A stretch of DNA of 64,000 nucleotides from Flavisericum labens (GCF_045446075.1 NZ_JBJJBQ010000001.1:310001-374000), one strand, 5' to 3'; shown: positions 27,674 to 36,121, counted from the first letter of the stretch. Made by a program: numbers and translations. Notes: generated by a model not told the origin, from the sequence alone.

Positions 27674-29764
27674 ATGAAGCGATTCATTTTACCATTCCTA
27701 CTTTTTGTACTTCAATATGGCAATGCCCAAAATGATTTTAATGAAAAGCCACCTGTGTTTCCTGAATGTGAAAGCATAGAAGTTGAAGCATTGCAGGATT
27801 GTTTTAACAAGCAGTTTTATAATCATATTTACAACAACTTTGAAGTGCCAGAGCAAGTTTTAAGCGAAAAATATGAAGGTGAAGTTGTGATTGTTTTTGA
27901 AGTCGATAGCCTTGGGCAGTTTCAAGTTGTTTATACCAAAGCGATTTACCCAGAGCTGAAAGATGAAGTAAAAAGGGTGTTTTCAATATTTCCAAAAATA
28001 AAACCTGCCACTTATAATGGTAGAAACACCTTTAGGCAATATTCTGTTCCTATTAAAATACCACTTCAAAACCAATATATAAAGCGAAAAGATTTACAGA
28101 AGGTAAATGCGATTGAAACCCAAATGGCGAGGTCTAAAATGGAGTTTGATAGTGTAAACGCCAGTTTGCAAAAATTTGAAAACCCTAAATATAAGAGCCA
28201 GTTAAATATCCCGTTTACGCATAGTGATTACACCCGATTTGATAGAGGGATGAACCTTATTGGTACTAACAGTCATACTGCATCAAAGCCCTTTATATAT
28301 GAAGAGGTTTCAAAATACCATGATTTTGAAGATGAAGAAGAAAGGCTTAAAAAAGAAACAGGAACTTGGGCTGGAAAAAAACTGTGGAACGAACATTTGG
28401 TACAACTTCAAGGAAAAGACTATTGGTTTACTATCGACCCGATTTTCGATTTGCAATTGGGTAATGATGCTGAAGCAGGGTCTACATACAACAACACGCG
28501 TGGGCTTTTGGTCCAAGGTGGTTTGGGTAAAAAGCTGAATTTCTATACAACGGTTTTTGAAAGCCAAGGCCGATTTGCCGATTATGTTAACCGTTATTCG
28601 GAAAGCTTAAAAGCCTTCGGTCCAGACCCTGCTATTATTCCAGGACGTGGTATCGCCAAGCGTTTTAAAACCGATAGTTACGATTACCCGGTGGCCGAAG
28701 CCTATTTGTCGTATGCTCCAACCGATTTCATGAATATTCAATTTGGGCACGGTAAAAACTTTATCGGTGATGGCTACCGCTCACTATTAATGAGCGATGT
28801 GGCAAGTCCGCACCCATTTTTAAAACTGAACACAAAATTTTGGAAGATAAAATATACCAATACATGGATGTGGTTAAAAGATGTTAGGGACGAGGTTGTT
28901 GCCGATAAAGCCTTTTTAACCAAATACATGGCTAATCATTATTTGAGTTGGAACGTATCAAAGCGATTAAATATTGGTTTGTTTGAATCCGTTCTTTGGA
29001 CCAACTCCAACAACCGAGGTTTCGATGTTAATTATTTAAACCCCATAATTTTTTACCGTGCCATAGAATTTGAAACTGGTCAAGGTGCGGGCAATGCACT
29101 TTTGGGAGCTTCGGCCAAATATAAATTCAATGACAATATCAACGCTTACGGGCAATTTATACTAGATGAATTTTCGTTGGGTGATATTAAAGGTGGTGAT
29201 AAAAGTTGGAAAAATAAGTACGGTTACCAACTTGGGGTGAAATATTATAACGCCTTTAAGGTGGATAATTTAATGTTTCAGTTTGAATACAATCGCATTC
29301 GTCCATATACCTATTCACATAATACTATCGTATTGAATTATGCGCACAACAACCAAAGTATGGCGCATTTGTGGGGAGCCAATTTTAGTGAAGTTATTTT
29401 GATTGGCCGCTACCGTTACAAACGTTGGTATGGTAATGCGAAGTTTATTTTTGGTATGCGCGGCTTGGATTATAACAATAGCACAGACGATTTTAGTTAC
29501 GGCGGTGATATTTACCGCGATTATGACGACCGCCCGTTTGATACTGGCATTGAAGTGGGGCAAGGCATAAAAACCAATAGCTTTTACGGCAATTTACAAG
29601 CAGGCTACTTGATAAATCCGACATCTAATTTGAAGATTTTTACCGATGTCACCATAAGAAACTTTAACCCTGAGGCTAGTACAGCATCTACTTTTGAAAG
29701 CAATACCGTGTGGTTTAATTTCGGAATTAGAACCGATTTGTTTAATTGGTATTTTGATTTTTGA
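27674..29764 (+). CDS. remB: RemB-like gliding motility outer-membrane protein with N-terminal TonB_C-like domain
   Basis: Predicted outer-membrane protein of 696 aa. Residues 1-18 are a signal peptide (FVLQYGNAQ). Residues about 25-135 repeat the TonB C-terminal fold seen in the two upstream genes (PVFPECE; GEVVIVFEVDSLGQFQVVY; QYSVPIKIPL). A helical linker follows, then from about 235 a barrel of alternating strands (GLLVQGGLGKKLNFYTTVFE; NIQFGHGKNFIGDGYRSLL) ending in FGIRTDLFNWYFDF, the typical aromatic C-terminus. Its place a few genes after sprA and gcvH matches remB of F. johnsoniae, where mutants are altered in gliding in response to polysaccharide. The name rests on recalled synteny and architecture, so the symbol is probable, not certain. 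Confidence 0.7.
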   Translation: MKRFILPFLLFVLQYGNAQNDFNEKPPVFPECESIEVEALQDCFNKQFYNHIYNNFEVPEQVLSEKYEGEVVIVFEVDSLGQFQVVYTKAIYPELKDEVKRVFSIFPKIKPATYNGRNTFRQYSVPIKIPLQNQYIKRKDLQKVNAIETQMARSKMEFDSVNASLQKFENPKYKSQLNIPFTHSDYTRFDRGMNLIGTNSHTASKPFIYEEVSKYHDFEDEEERLKKETGTWAGKKLWNEHLVQLQGKDYWFTIDPIFDLQLGNDAEAGSTYNNTRGLLVQGGLGKKLNFYTTVFESQGRFADYVNRYSESLKAFGPDPAIIPGRGIAKRFKTDSYDYPVAEAYLSYAPTDFMNIQFGHGKNFIGDGYRSLLMSDVASPHPFLKLNTKFWKIKYTNTWMWLKDVRDEVVADKAFLTKYMANHYLSWNVSKRLNIGLFESVLWTNSNNRGFDVNYLNPIIFYRAIEFETGQGAGNALLGASAKYKFNDNINAYGQFILDEFSLGDIKGGDKSWKNKYGYQLGVKYYNAFKVDNLMFQFEYNRIRPYTYSHNTIVLNYAHNNQSMAHLWGANFSEVILIGRYRYKRWYGNAKFIFGMRGLDYNNSTDDFSYGGDIYRDYDDRPFDTGIEVGQGIKTNSFYGNLQAGYLINPTSNLKIFTDVTIRNFNPEASTASTFESNTVWFNFGIRTDLFNWYFDF

Positions 29765-29778
29765 CACTACAGGTGTTG

Positions 29779-29797
29779 CCCTGAACTGGTTTCAGGG
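29779..29797. repeat. REP-like hairpin, tgaac family
   Basis: CCCTGAA (29779-29785), loop ctggt, TTCAGGG (29791-29797), 15 bp after the remB-like stop. The same core appears at 9673-9694 and, degenerate, near 8594. It may also act as a terminator. Confidence 0.6.
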
Positions 29798-29836
29798 TCT
29801 CATTATCTCATAACTAGAACCAAATAAGCAGCTTTT

Positions 29837-29925
29837 CGTCATTACGAGGGAAGGATGACCGACGTAATCTGTTCAATTGAAGTTTCTTTGATGAGATGGT
29901 CTAGTCATGCTTCCTCGCCATGACG
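29837..29925. repeat. REP-like dyad, cgtcattacgagg family
   Basis: cgtcattacgaggg (29837-29850) and ttcctcgccatgacg (29911-29925) form imperfect inverted ends of an 89-bp element, with gacgtaatctgtt in between. This resembles the gtcattgcgaggaa type of dispersed bacterial intergenic repeat. Confidence 0.65.
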
Positions 29926-30173
29926 TTGTTGAGCGATTATTCTCTTAATAAAAGAGTTTAAATATGTAAAAGACGATTAATTAATAGCGTGAAACAATTA
30001 TATTTACCACGCAGTAGTAAAAAATCTTACTTTACGTTTACTAATTTGTGGGATATCAGTAGATAAAAGTTATGCTATAACACGTTGAAACATGTGCAAA
30101 ATAATAAATAAAAAAACCAATTGTTTTTAATGGGTATTCAATTATATTTAAATGTGTTATAATGGTAAAATAT

Positions 30174-32099
30174 ATGAAATTATCTCTCCAGAAATTTAGT
30201 AAGTTTTTATTGGTTTTTACCATATCAATTATTTTATCAAATTGTGCTTATGAATTTTCAGAAGATTCATTCTTGGAAGTTAGTCAAAAACCCCCATCTG
30301 CATCTGTTAGTTTAAATTCCATAAGTGACAATCAACCTTTTTATGTTCCCACTGAAATCACTTATAACTATCAAGGAAATAACAAACACCTCCTTTATGA
30401 AATAAATATTTACATTGATGATAATTTAATTAAAACTAGCGAATACAATTATGGGGAATTCGTTATTGATACAGAGTCACTAGAAGATGGCAATCATATT
30501 TTAAAAGTTGAGTATATTTTTTCTTCAGGAACTGGTAGTTTAGCTGATATAAGCGGTGTTGAGGCTTATATAAAAACTGAAGAATACAATTTCATAGTTG
30601 ATAAATCTCCTCCAGAGACTATTGATATGAAAAGTGCTGAAATTATTGATGGTTCTATTTATCTGTCTTGGGAACCAATCACTAAATTAAATTTTGATAG
30701 TGCTACACTAATAATTACTAATAATGGTTCTTCAAACTACTTTGAAATCACTAAACAAGAATTGTTAAAATTGAATTATAATGACACAAATGTGCATACA
30801 TTCATTCCTGCAGGAGAAGAACAAATGGAACATGATATAGAGTATCAAATCCGGCTTAAAAATACAAGAGGGAACACAGTTAGCAATAAAGTAAATGTTT
30901 TTACGGACAAATTTGAAATTAAACAGATAATCTTAAATGAAAATCAATATAAATTAATTATACCTCAACATACTTTGTATAACAATTTTGATTACTATTT
31001 ATTTACTGATCAAATGGGTAATTCATATAAAGTAAATTCTAAAGGAGGGGAAATAGTAGTAAATAAGCCTATTATAATTCCTGATTATGATATTGGTGCC
31101 AATTTTACGTTATATGAAGAATCTGGAGGTCAAGATATTTATAAAGGTTCTTTGTATACATCCGAATCTTACTTTAAACATTTTCAATCGGATTACGGGC
31201 CAGGTGGGTACAACAAATTTCTTTATAATGAATCAGATGGTTACACATATACTTTACGGATATACAGTGCTTGCCCTACTTGTGATGATAAAATTACAAT
31301 AGAACAAAGGGATTCTAATGATTTATCAGTACTTAATTCAAAACAAATAGCTAGAGTTAATGATTATGATATTGAAAATTTAGCGATAGACCCTACAACG
31401 GGAAACTTGATTGTTGATGCTGGTAGCATTTCGTTTTTAATAGATAATAATAGTTTGTCAATTATAAATCAATGGTCGCTTTTAGATTTTGGTAAACAAA
31501 GTGGCAGTATTTTTTACATAAACAATATTATCGGTATTGAGCACAATGATAAAGTTTCTTTTTATGATTCAACCACTAAAGAGCAATTTTACGCTCTGAA
31601 TAAAACAGGCTATTTTAAAAAGTCGGCAAACGGCAGGTATTTTTATGTGAACGATTCTATTTTTGAAATTACAAATAATTCTGTAAATCTTGTTTATACA
31701 ACAGAAACAAATAATTCTATAAATCTAGTAGAATTTATTGAGTCAGAAAACCTTTGTGTTTACAATTCGTATGATGGAAACCCAATTATGCTTAACTTGA
31801 TAACCAAAGCAAAATCAACTTTAAGTGATTTTACAAGAATTAATATTATGGATTATGACAAAGCAACAAATAAGCTGTTATTTGTTAGAAGTGAATTTGG
31901 TGTAAACAATACACAATCCTCTTATGCATATGTTTATGATATTAAAACGAAAAATTTCAAAAGAATTGAAGTGAGAAATGTTGTTTCGATATTTTTTCCA
32001 AATCGAATCCCTAAAGCATATTGGTTCCAAAGCAATAAGCTAATTTATTCACATCAACCTAGCCTAGGATTTTATTTAGATCATTACATAAACGAATAG
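30174..32099 (+). CDS. Lipoprotein of unknown function, probable propeller C-terminal half
   Basis: I do not recognise the family. The ATG at 30174 (MKLSLQKFSK, 641 aa) is preferred over 30162 because it leaves a compact lipoprotein signal with lipobox ILSNC, so the protein is lipidated. Residues about 35-145 look like an Ig-like domain (VSLNSISDNQPFYVPTEITY), about 150-250 like a fibronectin type III domain (IYLSWEPITKLNFDSATLII), and from about 350 to the end repeating beta segments resemble a propeller (VNDYDIENLAIDPTTGNLIV; TKNFKRIEVRNVVSIFF). Base composition is far more AT-rich than the neighbours; one 60-base line at 30901 is 17% GC. It is followed after 1 bp by a small barrel protein, forming an operon. 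Horizontal acquisition is inferred. Confidence 0.75.
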   Translation: MKLSLQKFSKFLLVFTISIILSNCAYEFSEDSFLEVSQKPPSASVSLNSISDNQPFYVPTEITYNYQGNNKHLLYEINIYIDDNLIKTSEYNYGEFVIDTESLEDGNHILKVEYIFSSGTGSLADISGVEAYIKTEEYNFIVDKSPPETIDMKSAEIIDGSIYLSWEPITKLNFDSATLIITNNGSSNYFEITKQELLKLNYNDTNVHTFIPAGEEQMEHDIEYQIRLKNTRGNTVSNKVNVFTDKFEIKQIILNENQYKLIIPQHTLYNNFDYYLFTDQMGNSYKVNSKGGEIVVNKPIIIPDYDIGANFTLYEESGGQDIYKGSLYTSESYFKHFQSDYGPGGYNKFLYNESDGYTYTLRIYSACPTCDDKITIEQRDSNDLSVLNSKQIARVNDYDIENLAIDPTTGNLIVDAGSISFLIDNNSLSIINQWSLLDFGKQSGSIFYINNIIGIEHNDKVSFYDSTTKEQFYALNKTGYFKKSANGRYFYVNDSIFEITNNSVNLVYTTETNNSINLVEFIESENLCVYNSYDGNPIMLNLITKAKSTLSDFTRINIMDYDKATNKLLFVRSEFGVNNTQSSYAYVYDIKTKNFKRIEVRNVVSIFFPNRIPKAYWFQSNKLIYSHQPSLGFYLDHYINE

Positions 32100-32100
32100 A

Positions 32101-32787
32101 ATGAAAAAGCAAGTAGTATTTATTTTGTTAACCTCTTTTAGTTTAGTAGGTTATGGTCAAAATGGAGGAATATTTGTTGAGTTAAATTACAATACATTTT
32201 CACATTCTTCTTTAAAGTCTTTTCAACAAGAATTTGTTGAAGACATCCCCGAAATACCCATTGAGGTTAATGATGATTTCCCTTCAAACATTGGTTTTAC
32301 TTTAGGTTATAAACTAAACCAAATTAATACGTCCTTATTTTTTAGTTATAATTCAACAGGAGGAAAAATATCGTATTCAGATTATTCTGGAGTTATTAGA
32401 ATAACACAGCCATTGAATGCATACGTATTTGGAGGTGAGTATCAGATTAACCTATCCAAAACCAATAATAACTTAAGTTTAGGTCTTAAAGGATTTAGTG
32501 TGTTATCAAATTTAAAATTAGAAAATTATACTCAAATTTCAGATAATATCACTAATGAGAGCATAAAGTTTCAATCTGTTGGCTTTGGAATTGGAGGCAG
32601 ATTAATTTATGAATACCCGATGTCATTTTTAATCATTAAAGCTTCATTAGGCTATGATATGACCTTTGGGGGTACATTAAAATTTAAAGAGAATAACGAC
32701 TTTTATTTAGAAAATAATAATGGAGACAAAGTAAAAACTAATTGGTCTGGATTAAGAACTGGTTTAGGTATTGAAGTTCCCATTTAG
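32101..32787 (+). CDS. Small outer-membrane beta-barrel protein, unknown role
   Basis: Secreted 228-aa protein with a signal peptide (MKKQVVFILLTSFSLVGYGQ) and short alternating strands with Gly pairs (NIGFTLGYKLNQINTSLFFSY; LRTGLGIEVPI at the end), as in small outer-membrane barrels. No family name could be assigned. It starts 1 bp after the stop of the lipoprotein gene, so the two are almost certainly co-expressed and may form an outer-membrane pair. AT-rich like its partner. Confidence 0.7.
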   Translation: MKKQVVFILLTSFSLVGYGQNGGIFVELNYNTFSHSSLKSFQQEFVEDIPEIPIEVNDDFPSNIGFTLGYKLNQINTSLFFSYNSTGGKISYSDYSGVIRITQPLNAYVFGGEYQINLSKTNNNLSLGLKGFSVLSNLKLENYTQISDNITNESIKFQSVGFGIGGRLIYEYPMSFLIIKASLGYDMTFGGTLKFKENNDFYLENNNGDKVKTNWSGLRTGLGIEVPI

Positions 32788-32823
32788 TATTTTTGAATGC
32801 TTTAACTTTTACCAGTTTAAATT

Positions 32824-33035
32824 AGATACTCTTTAAAAGCGTTTTTGACACTATAAAAAATTAATTTTTGTTTAGGCTTAAACAAAAGCGCACTGTTCTT
32901 ATCTTATATAAATACTTTACGCGAGTAAAAAGTTTTACAGTTTAATCGCCGAAAAACTCCTGATTAAACGATAATCTACAGCCATTTCAATTTCACCACC
33001 AAAACCATTGCCCAAAACGCTTTTAAAGAGTATCT
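32824..33035. repeat. 212-bp element bounded by perfect 22-bp inverted repeats
   Basis: The left end (32824-32845) is the exact reverse complement of the right end (33014-33035). Two inner hairpins are present: TTTTGTTTA/TAAACAAAA (32866-32874 and 32879-32887, loop ggct) and GTTTAATC/GATTAAAC (32940-32947 and 32962-32969). No ORF and no clear target-site duplication. The right end overlaps the -7 box of cyoE by five bases. It could be a MITE-like remnant, an inverted duplication of the cyoE promoter, or a structured leader or terminator. Confidence 0.75.
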
Positions 33036-33038
33036 TTG
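33008..33038 (+). promoter_or_regulatory. Promoter of the cyoE/cox operon
   Basis: TTG (33008-33010), a 20-bp spacer, then TATCTTTG (33031-33038) matches the -33/-7 consensus. The core lies inside the right inverted repeat of the 212-bp element. The start codon is 36 bp downstream. Confidence 0.65.
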
Positions 33039-33073
33039 CACTCGCATTTAAAAGCGGTTAAGAATTTAGGCCA

Positions 33074-33967
33074 TTGCGTAACTCAAAATATTCATTAGTA
33101 ACACCTTCTATAATTTCAGATTTTAAGGAAATCACTAAGATGCGTTTGGCATTAAGTGTGGTGTTTTCGTCATTGGCGGGCTATTTGTTGGGGGTTGAAA
33201 CGGTAGATTTTAAAACACTTGTTTTACTGGCTTTTGGTGGGTATTTTATGGTGGGCGCATCGAATGCATTCAATCAAATAATTGAAAAAGATTTGGATGC
33301 CTTGATGAATCGAACCAAAAACCGTCCTATTCCATCGGGACGTATGTCGGTAACCACAGCTTTTATAATAGCTTCAATATTTACCGTTGCGGGAGTGGTT
33401 ATTTTGTACACTATAAACAAACAAACGGCCATGTTTGGCGCCATTTCCATTTTTTTATATACCTGTGTTTACACGCCTTTAAAAACTAAAACGCCATTGG
33501 CGGTGTTTGTAGGAGCTATTCCGGGGGCTATTCCATTTATGTTAGGCTGGGTGGCTGCAACCGACGATTTTGGTATTGAACCGGGTACATTATTTGCGTT
33601 ACAATTCTTTTGGCAGTTCCCGCATTTTTGGGCCATTGGTTGGTTTTTATACGACGACTATAAAAAAGGTGGTTTCTATATGTTGCCCACTGGAAAACAA
33701 GATAAAGGCACAGCCGTTCAAACCATTATGTATACCATTTGGACGATTTTGGTGTCCATCATTCCGGTATTTGGTTTTACAGGAAGGTTACAATTATCGA
33801 TAGTGGCGGCCATATTGGTTTTGGCTTCGGGAATATGGATGCTGTATTACGCTATAAGACTATTTAGGATAATGACCGAAAAGGCTGCGAAACAGCTCAT
33901 GTTGGTCAGTGTGTCCTATATCACACTAGTGCAAATAATATATGTTATAGATAAATTTATTAGATAA
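33074..33967 (+). CDS. cyoE: Protoheme IX farnesyltransferase (heme O synthase)
   Basis: UbiA-type inner-membrane prenyltransferase making heme O for the oxidase (also named ctaB). The 297-aa protein has multiple helices and the motifs NAFNQIIEKDLDALM and RTKNRPIPSG, which hold the Asp-rich diphosphate site. The start is TTG at 33074: an in-frame stop lies 15 bp upstream (33059-33061) and the first ATG is codon 23, inside the conserved SDFKEITKMRLALSV region. It is first in an operon running to about 38357, with oxidase subunits next. Confidence 0.94.
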   Translation: MRNSKYSLVTPSIISDFKEITKMRLALSVVFSSLAGYLLGVETVDFKTLVLLAFGGYFMVGASNAFNQIIEKDLDALMNRTKNRPIPSGRMSVTTAFIIASIFTVAGVVILYTINKQTAMFGAISIFLYTCVYTPLKTKTPLAVFVGAIPGAIPFMLGWVAATDDFGIEPGTLFALQFFWQFPHFWAIGWFLYDDYKKGGFYMLPTGKQDKGTAVQTIMYTIWTILVSIIPVFGFTGRLQLSIVAAILVLASGIWMLYYAIRLFRIMTEKAAKQLMLVSVSYITLVQIIYVIDKFIR

Positions 33968-33969
33968 CT

Positions 33970-34551
33970 ATGGATTTAACGCAAGGTACTCAAGAAGAAA
34001 AACACGCCAGAGCCAAAAAAATGATGCTTTGGTTTGGTATTATTTCACTCATTATGTCTTTTATGGGGTGGACGAGTGCTTTTATAGTGAGTAGTTCAAG
34101 GCCTGATTGGTTAAAAGATTTTCAGCTGCCCAATGCTTTTATAATAAGTACAGTGGTTATTGTCTTAAGTAGCGTGTCTTTTATTTTGGCTAAAAATGCC
34201 TTAAAAAACAATAAGAGAAAGACCACGATGCTTTGGTTATTTGTTACACTTGCTTTGGGTGTCGTGTTTATTTTTAATCAGTTTTCGGGCTTTCAAGAAA
34301 TTATTGATTTGGGCTATAATTTTACTGGGCCAACGAGTAACGTAACGATGTCTTACATTTTTTTAATAGCTTTTGTTCATATTGTTCATGTTATTGCTGG
34401 GTTAATATGCTTGTTGGTGGTAATTTATAATCATTATAAACAAAAGTATAATCCAACAAAAATGCTAGGGTTTGAACTGGCCGCAACCTTTTGGCACTTT
34501 ATAGACATACTGTGGGTGTACCTCTTTTTGTTTTTATATTTTATTAGATAA
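33970..34551 (+). CDS. Cytochrome c oxidase subunit III (short form)
   Basis: Inner-membrane heme-copper oxidase subunit III, 193 aa with five predicted helices. Typical parts are KKMMLWFGIISLIMSFMGWT at the start and AATFWHFIDILWVYLFLFLY at the end, the latter a hallmark of the family. It lies 2 bp after cyoE and is followed by a second, longer subunit III gene, the normal flavobacterial arrangement. Start ATG (MDLTQGTQEE). Confidence 0.92.
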   Translation: MDLTQGTQEEKHARAKKMMLWFGIISLIMSFMGWTSAFIVSSSRPDWLKDFQLPNAFIISTVVIVLSSVSFILAKNALKNNKRKTTMLWLFVTLALGVVFIFNQFSGFQEIIDLGYNFTGPTSNVTMSYIFLIAFVHIVHVIAGLICLLVVIYNHYKQKYNPTKMLGFELAATFWHFIDILWVYLFLFLYFIR

Positions 34552-34561
34552 ATAAATTGAT

Positions 34562-34569
34562 TATTTTTG
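34562..34569 (+). promoter_or_regulatory. Candidate internal -7 box before the long subunit III gene
   Basis: TATTTTTG fits TAnnTTTG in the 46-bp spacer between the two subunit III genes, 28 bp before the ATG. No -33 box seen. Confidence 0.35.
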
Positions 34570-34597
34570 TGCAACTTTTAAATAACAACCATTATAT

Positions 34598-35569
34598 ATG
34601 AGTACAGCAGTAGCAGAAGGTAAAACTTGGGGCGGTGGTAACCAGCCACTAAAAGCAAGTTATGGTAAAATGATGATGTGGTTTTTCATCGTTTCAGATG
34701 CCTTAACATTTTCTGGATTTTTAGCGGCCTACGGATTTTCAAGATTCAAATTTATTGATGCATGGCCAATTGCCGATGAGGTGTTTACACACGTACCGTT
34801 TTTGCACGGACAGGAATTACCAATGATTTATGTGGCATTTATGACGTTCGTTCTAATTATGTCGTCTGTAACTATGGTACTTGCCGTTGATGCTGGTCAT
34901 CATTTAAACAAAGCAAAGGTTACTCTTTACATGTTTTTAACCATTATTGGAGGTCTCATTTTCGTTGGATCTCAAGCATGGGAATGGGCAACGTTTATTC
35001 AGGGTGATTATGGTGCTATACAAACTAAAGGTGGAAATATTTTACAGTTTGTTGATACCGATGGTCATCGTGTTGCGTTAAGAGATTTTGTTGTTGCTGA
35101 TACCCATGGGGAAAGAACACAACAAGAACGTAAAAACGGATTATGGTTTGTAAGTGAAGGGACTTTACCAACTTACACGGTTGAAGAAGTAATACATGGC
35201 TTGGAAAGTCACGATAATATTTTGGTAAGAACACAGTTGTTAACCGAAGAAGGTGAAAAAACAGTATTGTCAAGGGCAGAATCTTTAAAGCAAGTAAAGG
35301 AAAACGGTAGGCAAGTTGTTGAAGGGGCTAATCTTCATGTAAATGAATATGGCTCACCGTTATTTGCAGATTTCTTTTTCTTTATTACTGGTTTTCACGG
35401 TTTTCACGTATTTTCAGGTGTAGTAATCAATATCATTATTTTCTTTAATGTGGTATTGGGAACTTACGAAAGACGTAAAAGCTACGAAATGGTTGAAAAA
35501 GTTGGGTTGTATTGGCACTTTGTAGATTTAGTTTGGGTATTTGTATTTACATTCTTCTACCTAGTTTAA
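34598..35569 (+). CDS. Cytochrome c oxidase subunit III (long form with hydrophilic insert)
   Basis: Second subunit III, 323 aa. Helices near the start (MMMWFFIVSDALTFSGFLAAYG) and the C-terminal LYWHFVDLVWVFVFTFFYLV match the family. Residues about 140-245 are a charged, non-membrane insert (GNILQFVDTDGHRVALRDFV ... VEGANLHVNEYGSP) between helices, absent from the short paralogue upstream. Its function is unknown; it should face one side of the membrane and may contact another subunit. Confidence 0.92.
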   Translation: MSTAVAEGKTWGGGNQPLKASYGKMMMWFFIVSDALTFSGFLAAYGFSRFKFIDAWPIADEVFTHVPFLHGQELPMIYVAFMTFVLIMSSVTMVLAVDAGHHLNKAKVTLYMFLTIIGGLIFVGSQAWEWATFIQGDYGAIQTKGGNILQFVDTDGHRVALRDFVVADTHGERTQQERKNGLWFVSEGTLPTYTVEEVIHGLESHDNILVRTQLLTEEGEKTVLSRAESLKQVKENGRQVVEGANLHVNEYGSPLFADFFFFITGFHGFHVFSGVVINIIIFFNVVLGTYERRKSYEMVEKVGLYWHFVDLVWVFVFTFFYLV

Positions 35570-35581
35570 TTAAAAAATAGC

Positions 35582-35600
35582 TCCGCGACCATATCGCGGA
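35582..35600. repeat. Hairpin after the long subunit III gene
   Basis: TCCGCGA (35582-35588), loop ccata, TCGCGGA (35594-35600). It has no T run, so it is more likely an attenuating or processing hairpin than a terminator. A REP-like element follows directly. Confidence 0.5.
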
Positions 35601-35616
35601 ATCATATAAAATTGTT

Positions 35617-35636
35617 ATTCCCGTGAAGACGGGAAT
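35617..35636. repeat. REP-like element, second copy of the cattcccg family
   Basis: ATTCCCGT (35617-35624), loop gaag, ACGGGAAT (35629-35636). Compensatory change of the GC pair (C-G to T-A) relative to the copy at 26527-26546 keeps the stem intact. Confidence 0.68.
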
Positions 35637-35657
35637 CTAAATAACAAAACGTAAAAA

Positions 35658-36038
35658 ATGGCACACGAACATAAATTAGAAATATTTAGAGGGTTATTAA
35701 AGTTTAAATCCAATACCCAGAAAATTTGGGGTGTATTGGTCTTTTTAACGATTGTTACTGCAGTAGAAGTTGTTTTAGGTATATATAAACCAGAATCGCT
35801 TATGGGCAAGGTTTTAGGTATGAAAGGCCTTAACTGGATATTCATTATTCTTACTTTAGTAAAAGCCTATTACATTACTTGGGACTTTATGCACATGCGT
35901 GACGAAACAAAAGGCCTAAGACGAGCCGTTATTTGGACAACCATTTTCTTAATACTTTATTTAATTTTTATCCTTTTGCAAGAAGGTGGGTATGTTTTTA
36001 GAGTGTATGACGAAGGTTTTATAAAAAGAGATTTTTAA
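35658..36038 (+). CDS. Cytochrome c oxidase subunit IV family protein
   Basis: Small oxidase subunit of the CyoD/subunit IV type, 126 aa, with about three helices (IWGVLVFLTIVTAVEVVLGIY; LNWIFIILTLVKAYYITWDFMHM; VIWTTIFLILYLIFILLQ). AYYITWDFMHMRDE is typical of the bacteroidetal family. It follows the long subunit III gene after an 88-bp spacer with two hairpins and is closed by a strong terminator. Confidence 0.9.
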   Translation: MAHEHKLEIFRGLLKFKSNTQKIWGVLVFLTIVTAVEVVLGIYKPESLMGKVLGMKGLNWIFIILTLVKAYYITWDFMHMRDETKGLRRAVIWTTIFLILYLIFILLQEGGYVFRVYDEGFIKRDF

Positions 36039-36086
36039 ATTTTACTTCAGATTTTAAGCTGGAATTTAAGTGTTAAATAAAAGTAT

Positions 36087-36117
36087 AAAGGCGGTTTTTA
36101 AACCGCCTTTTTCTATT
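36087..36117 (+). terminator. Terminator after the subunit IV gene
   Basis: AAAGGCGGTTT (36087-36097) pairs with AAACCGCCTTT (36100-36110) in a tight hairpin followed by a T-rich run. Confidence 0.85.
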
Positions 36118-36121
36118 TTTG
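36114..36121 (+). promoter_or_regulatory. Candidate -7 box for the SCO gene group
   Basis: TATTTTTG fits TAnnTTTG immediately behind the terminator and 33 bp before the ATG at 36155, so the SCO-like, SCO and DUF420 genes probably have their own promoter. Confidence 0.5.

Larger units (their letters stand above)
29765..30173. other. Intergenic region with REP-like elements
   Basis: A 409-bp spacer. The first 160 bp hold two repeat-like elements: a hairpin at 29779-29797 and a longer dyad at 29837-29925. The remainder is AT-rich (low GC by eye), with no ORF, no clear promoter box and no tRNA recognised. Confidence 0.6.

Noticed and set aside
28310..28567. Antisense frame inside the remB-like gene
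   Set aside because: Shadow of a strong coding frame, no start context, no recognisable domain.
29926..30173. tRNA or small RNA gene in the AT-rich spacer
   Set aside because: No cloverleaf, no GG-TTCGA-type T-loop and no hairpin with a T run was found by eye.
32824..33035. Complete insertion sequence
   Set aside because: No transposase ORF and no clear target-site duplication; only the inverted ends are present, so it is listed as a repeat element.
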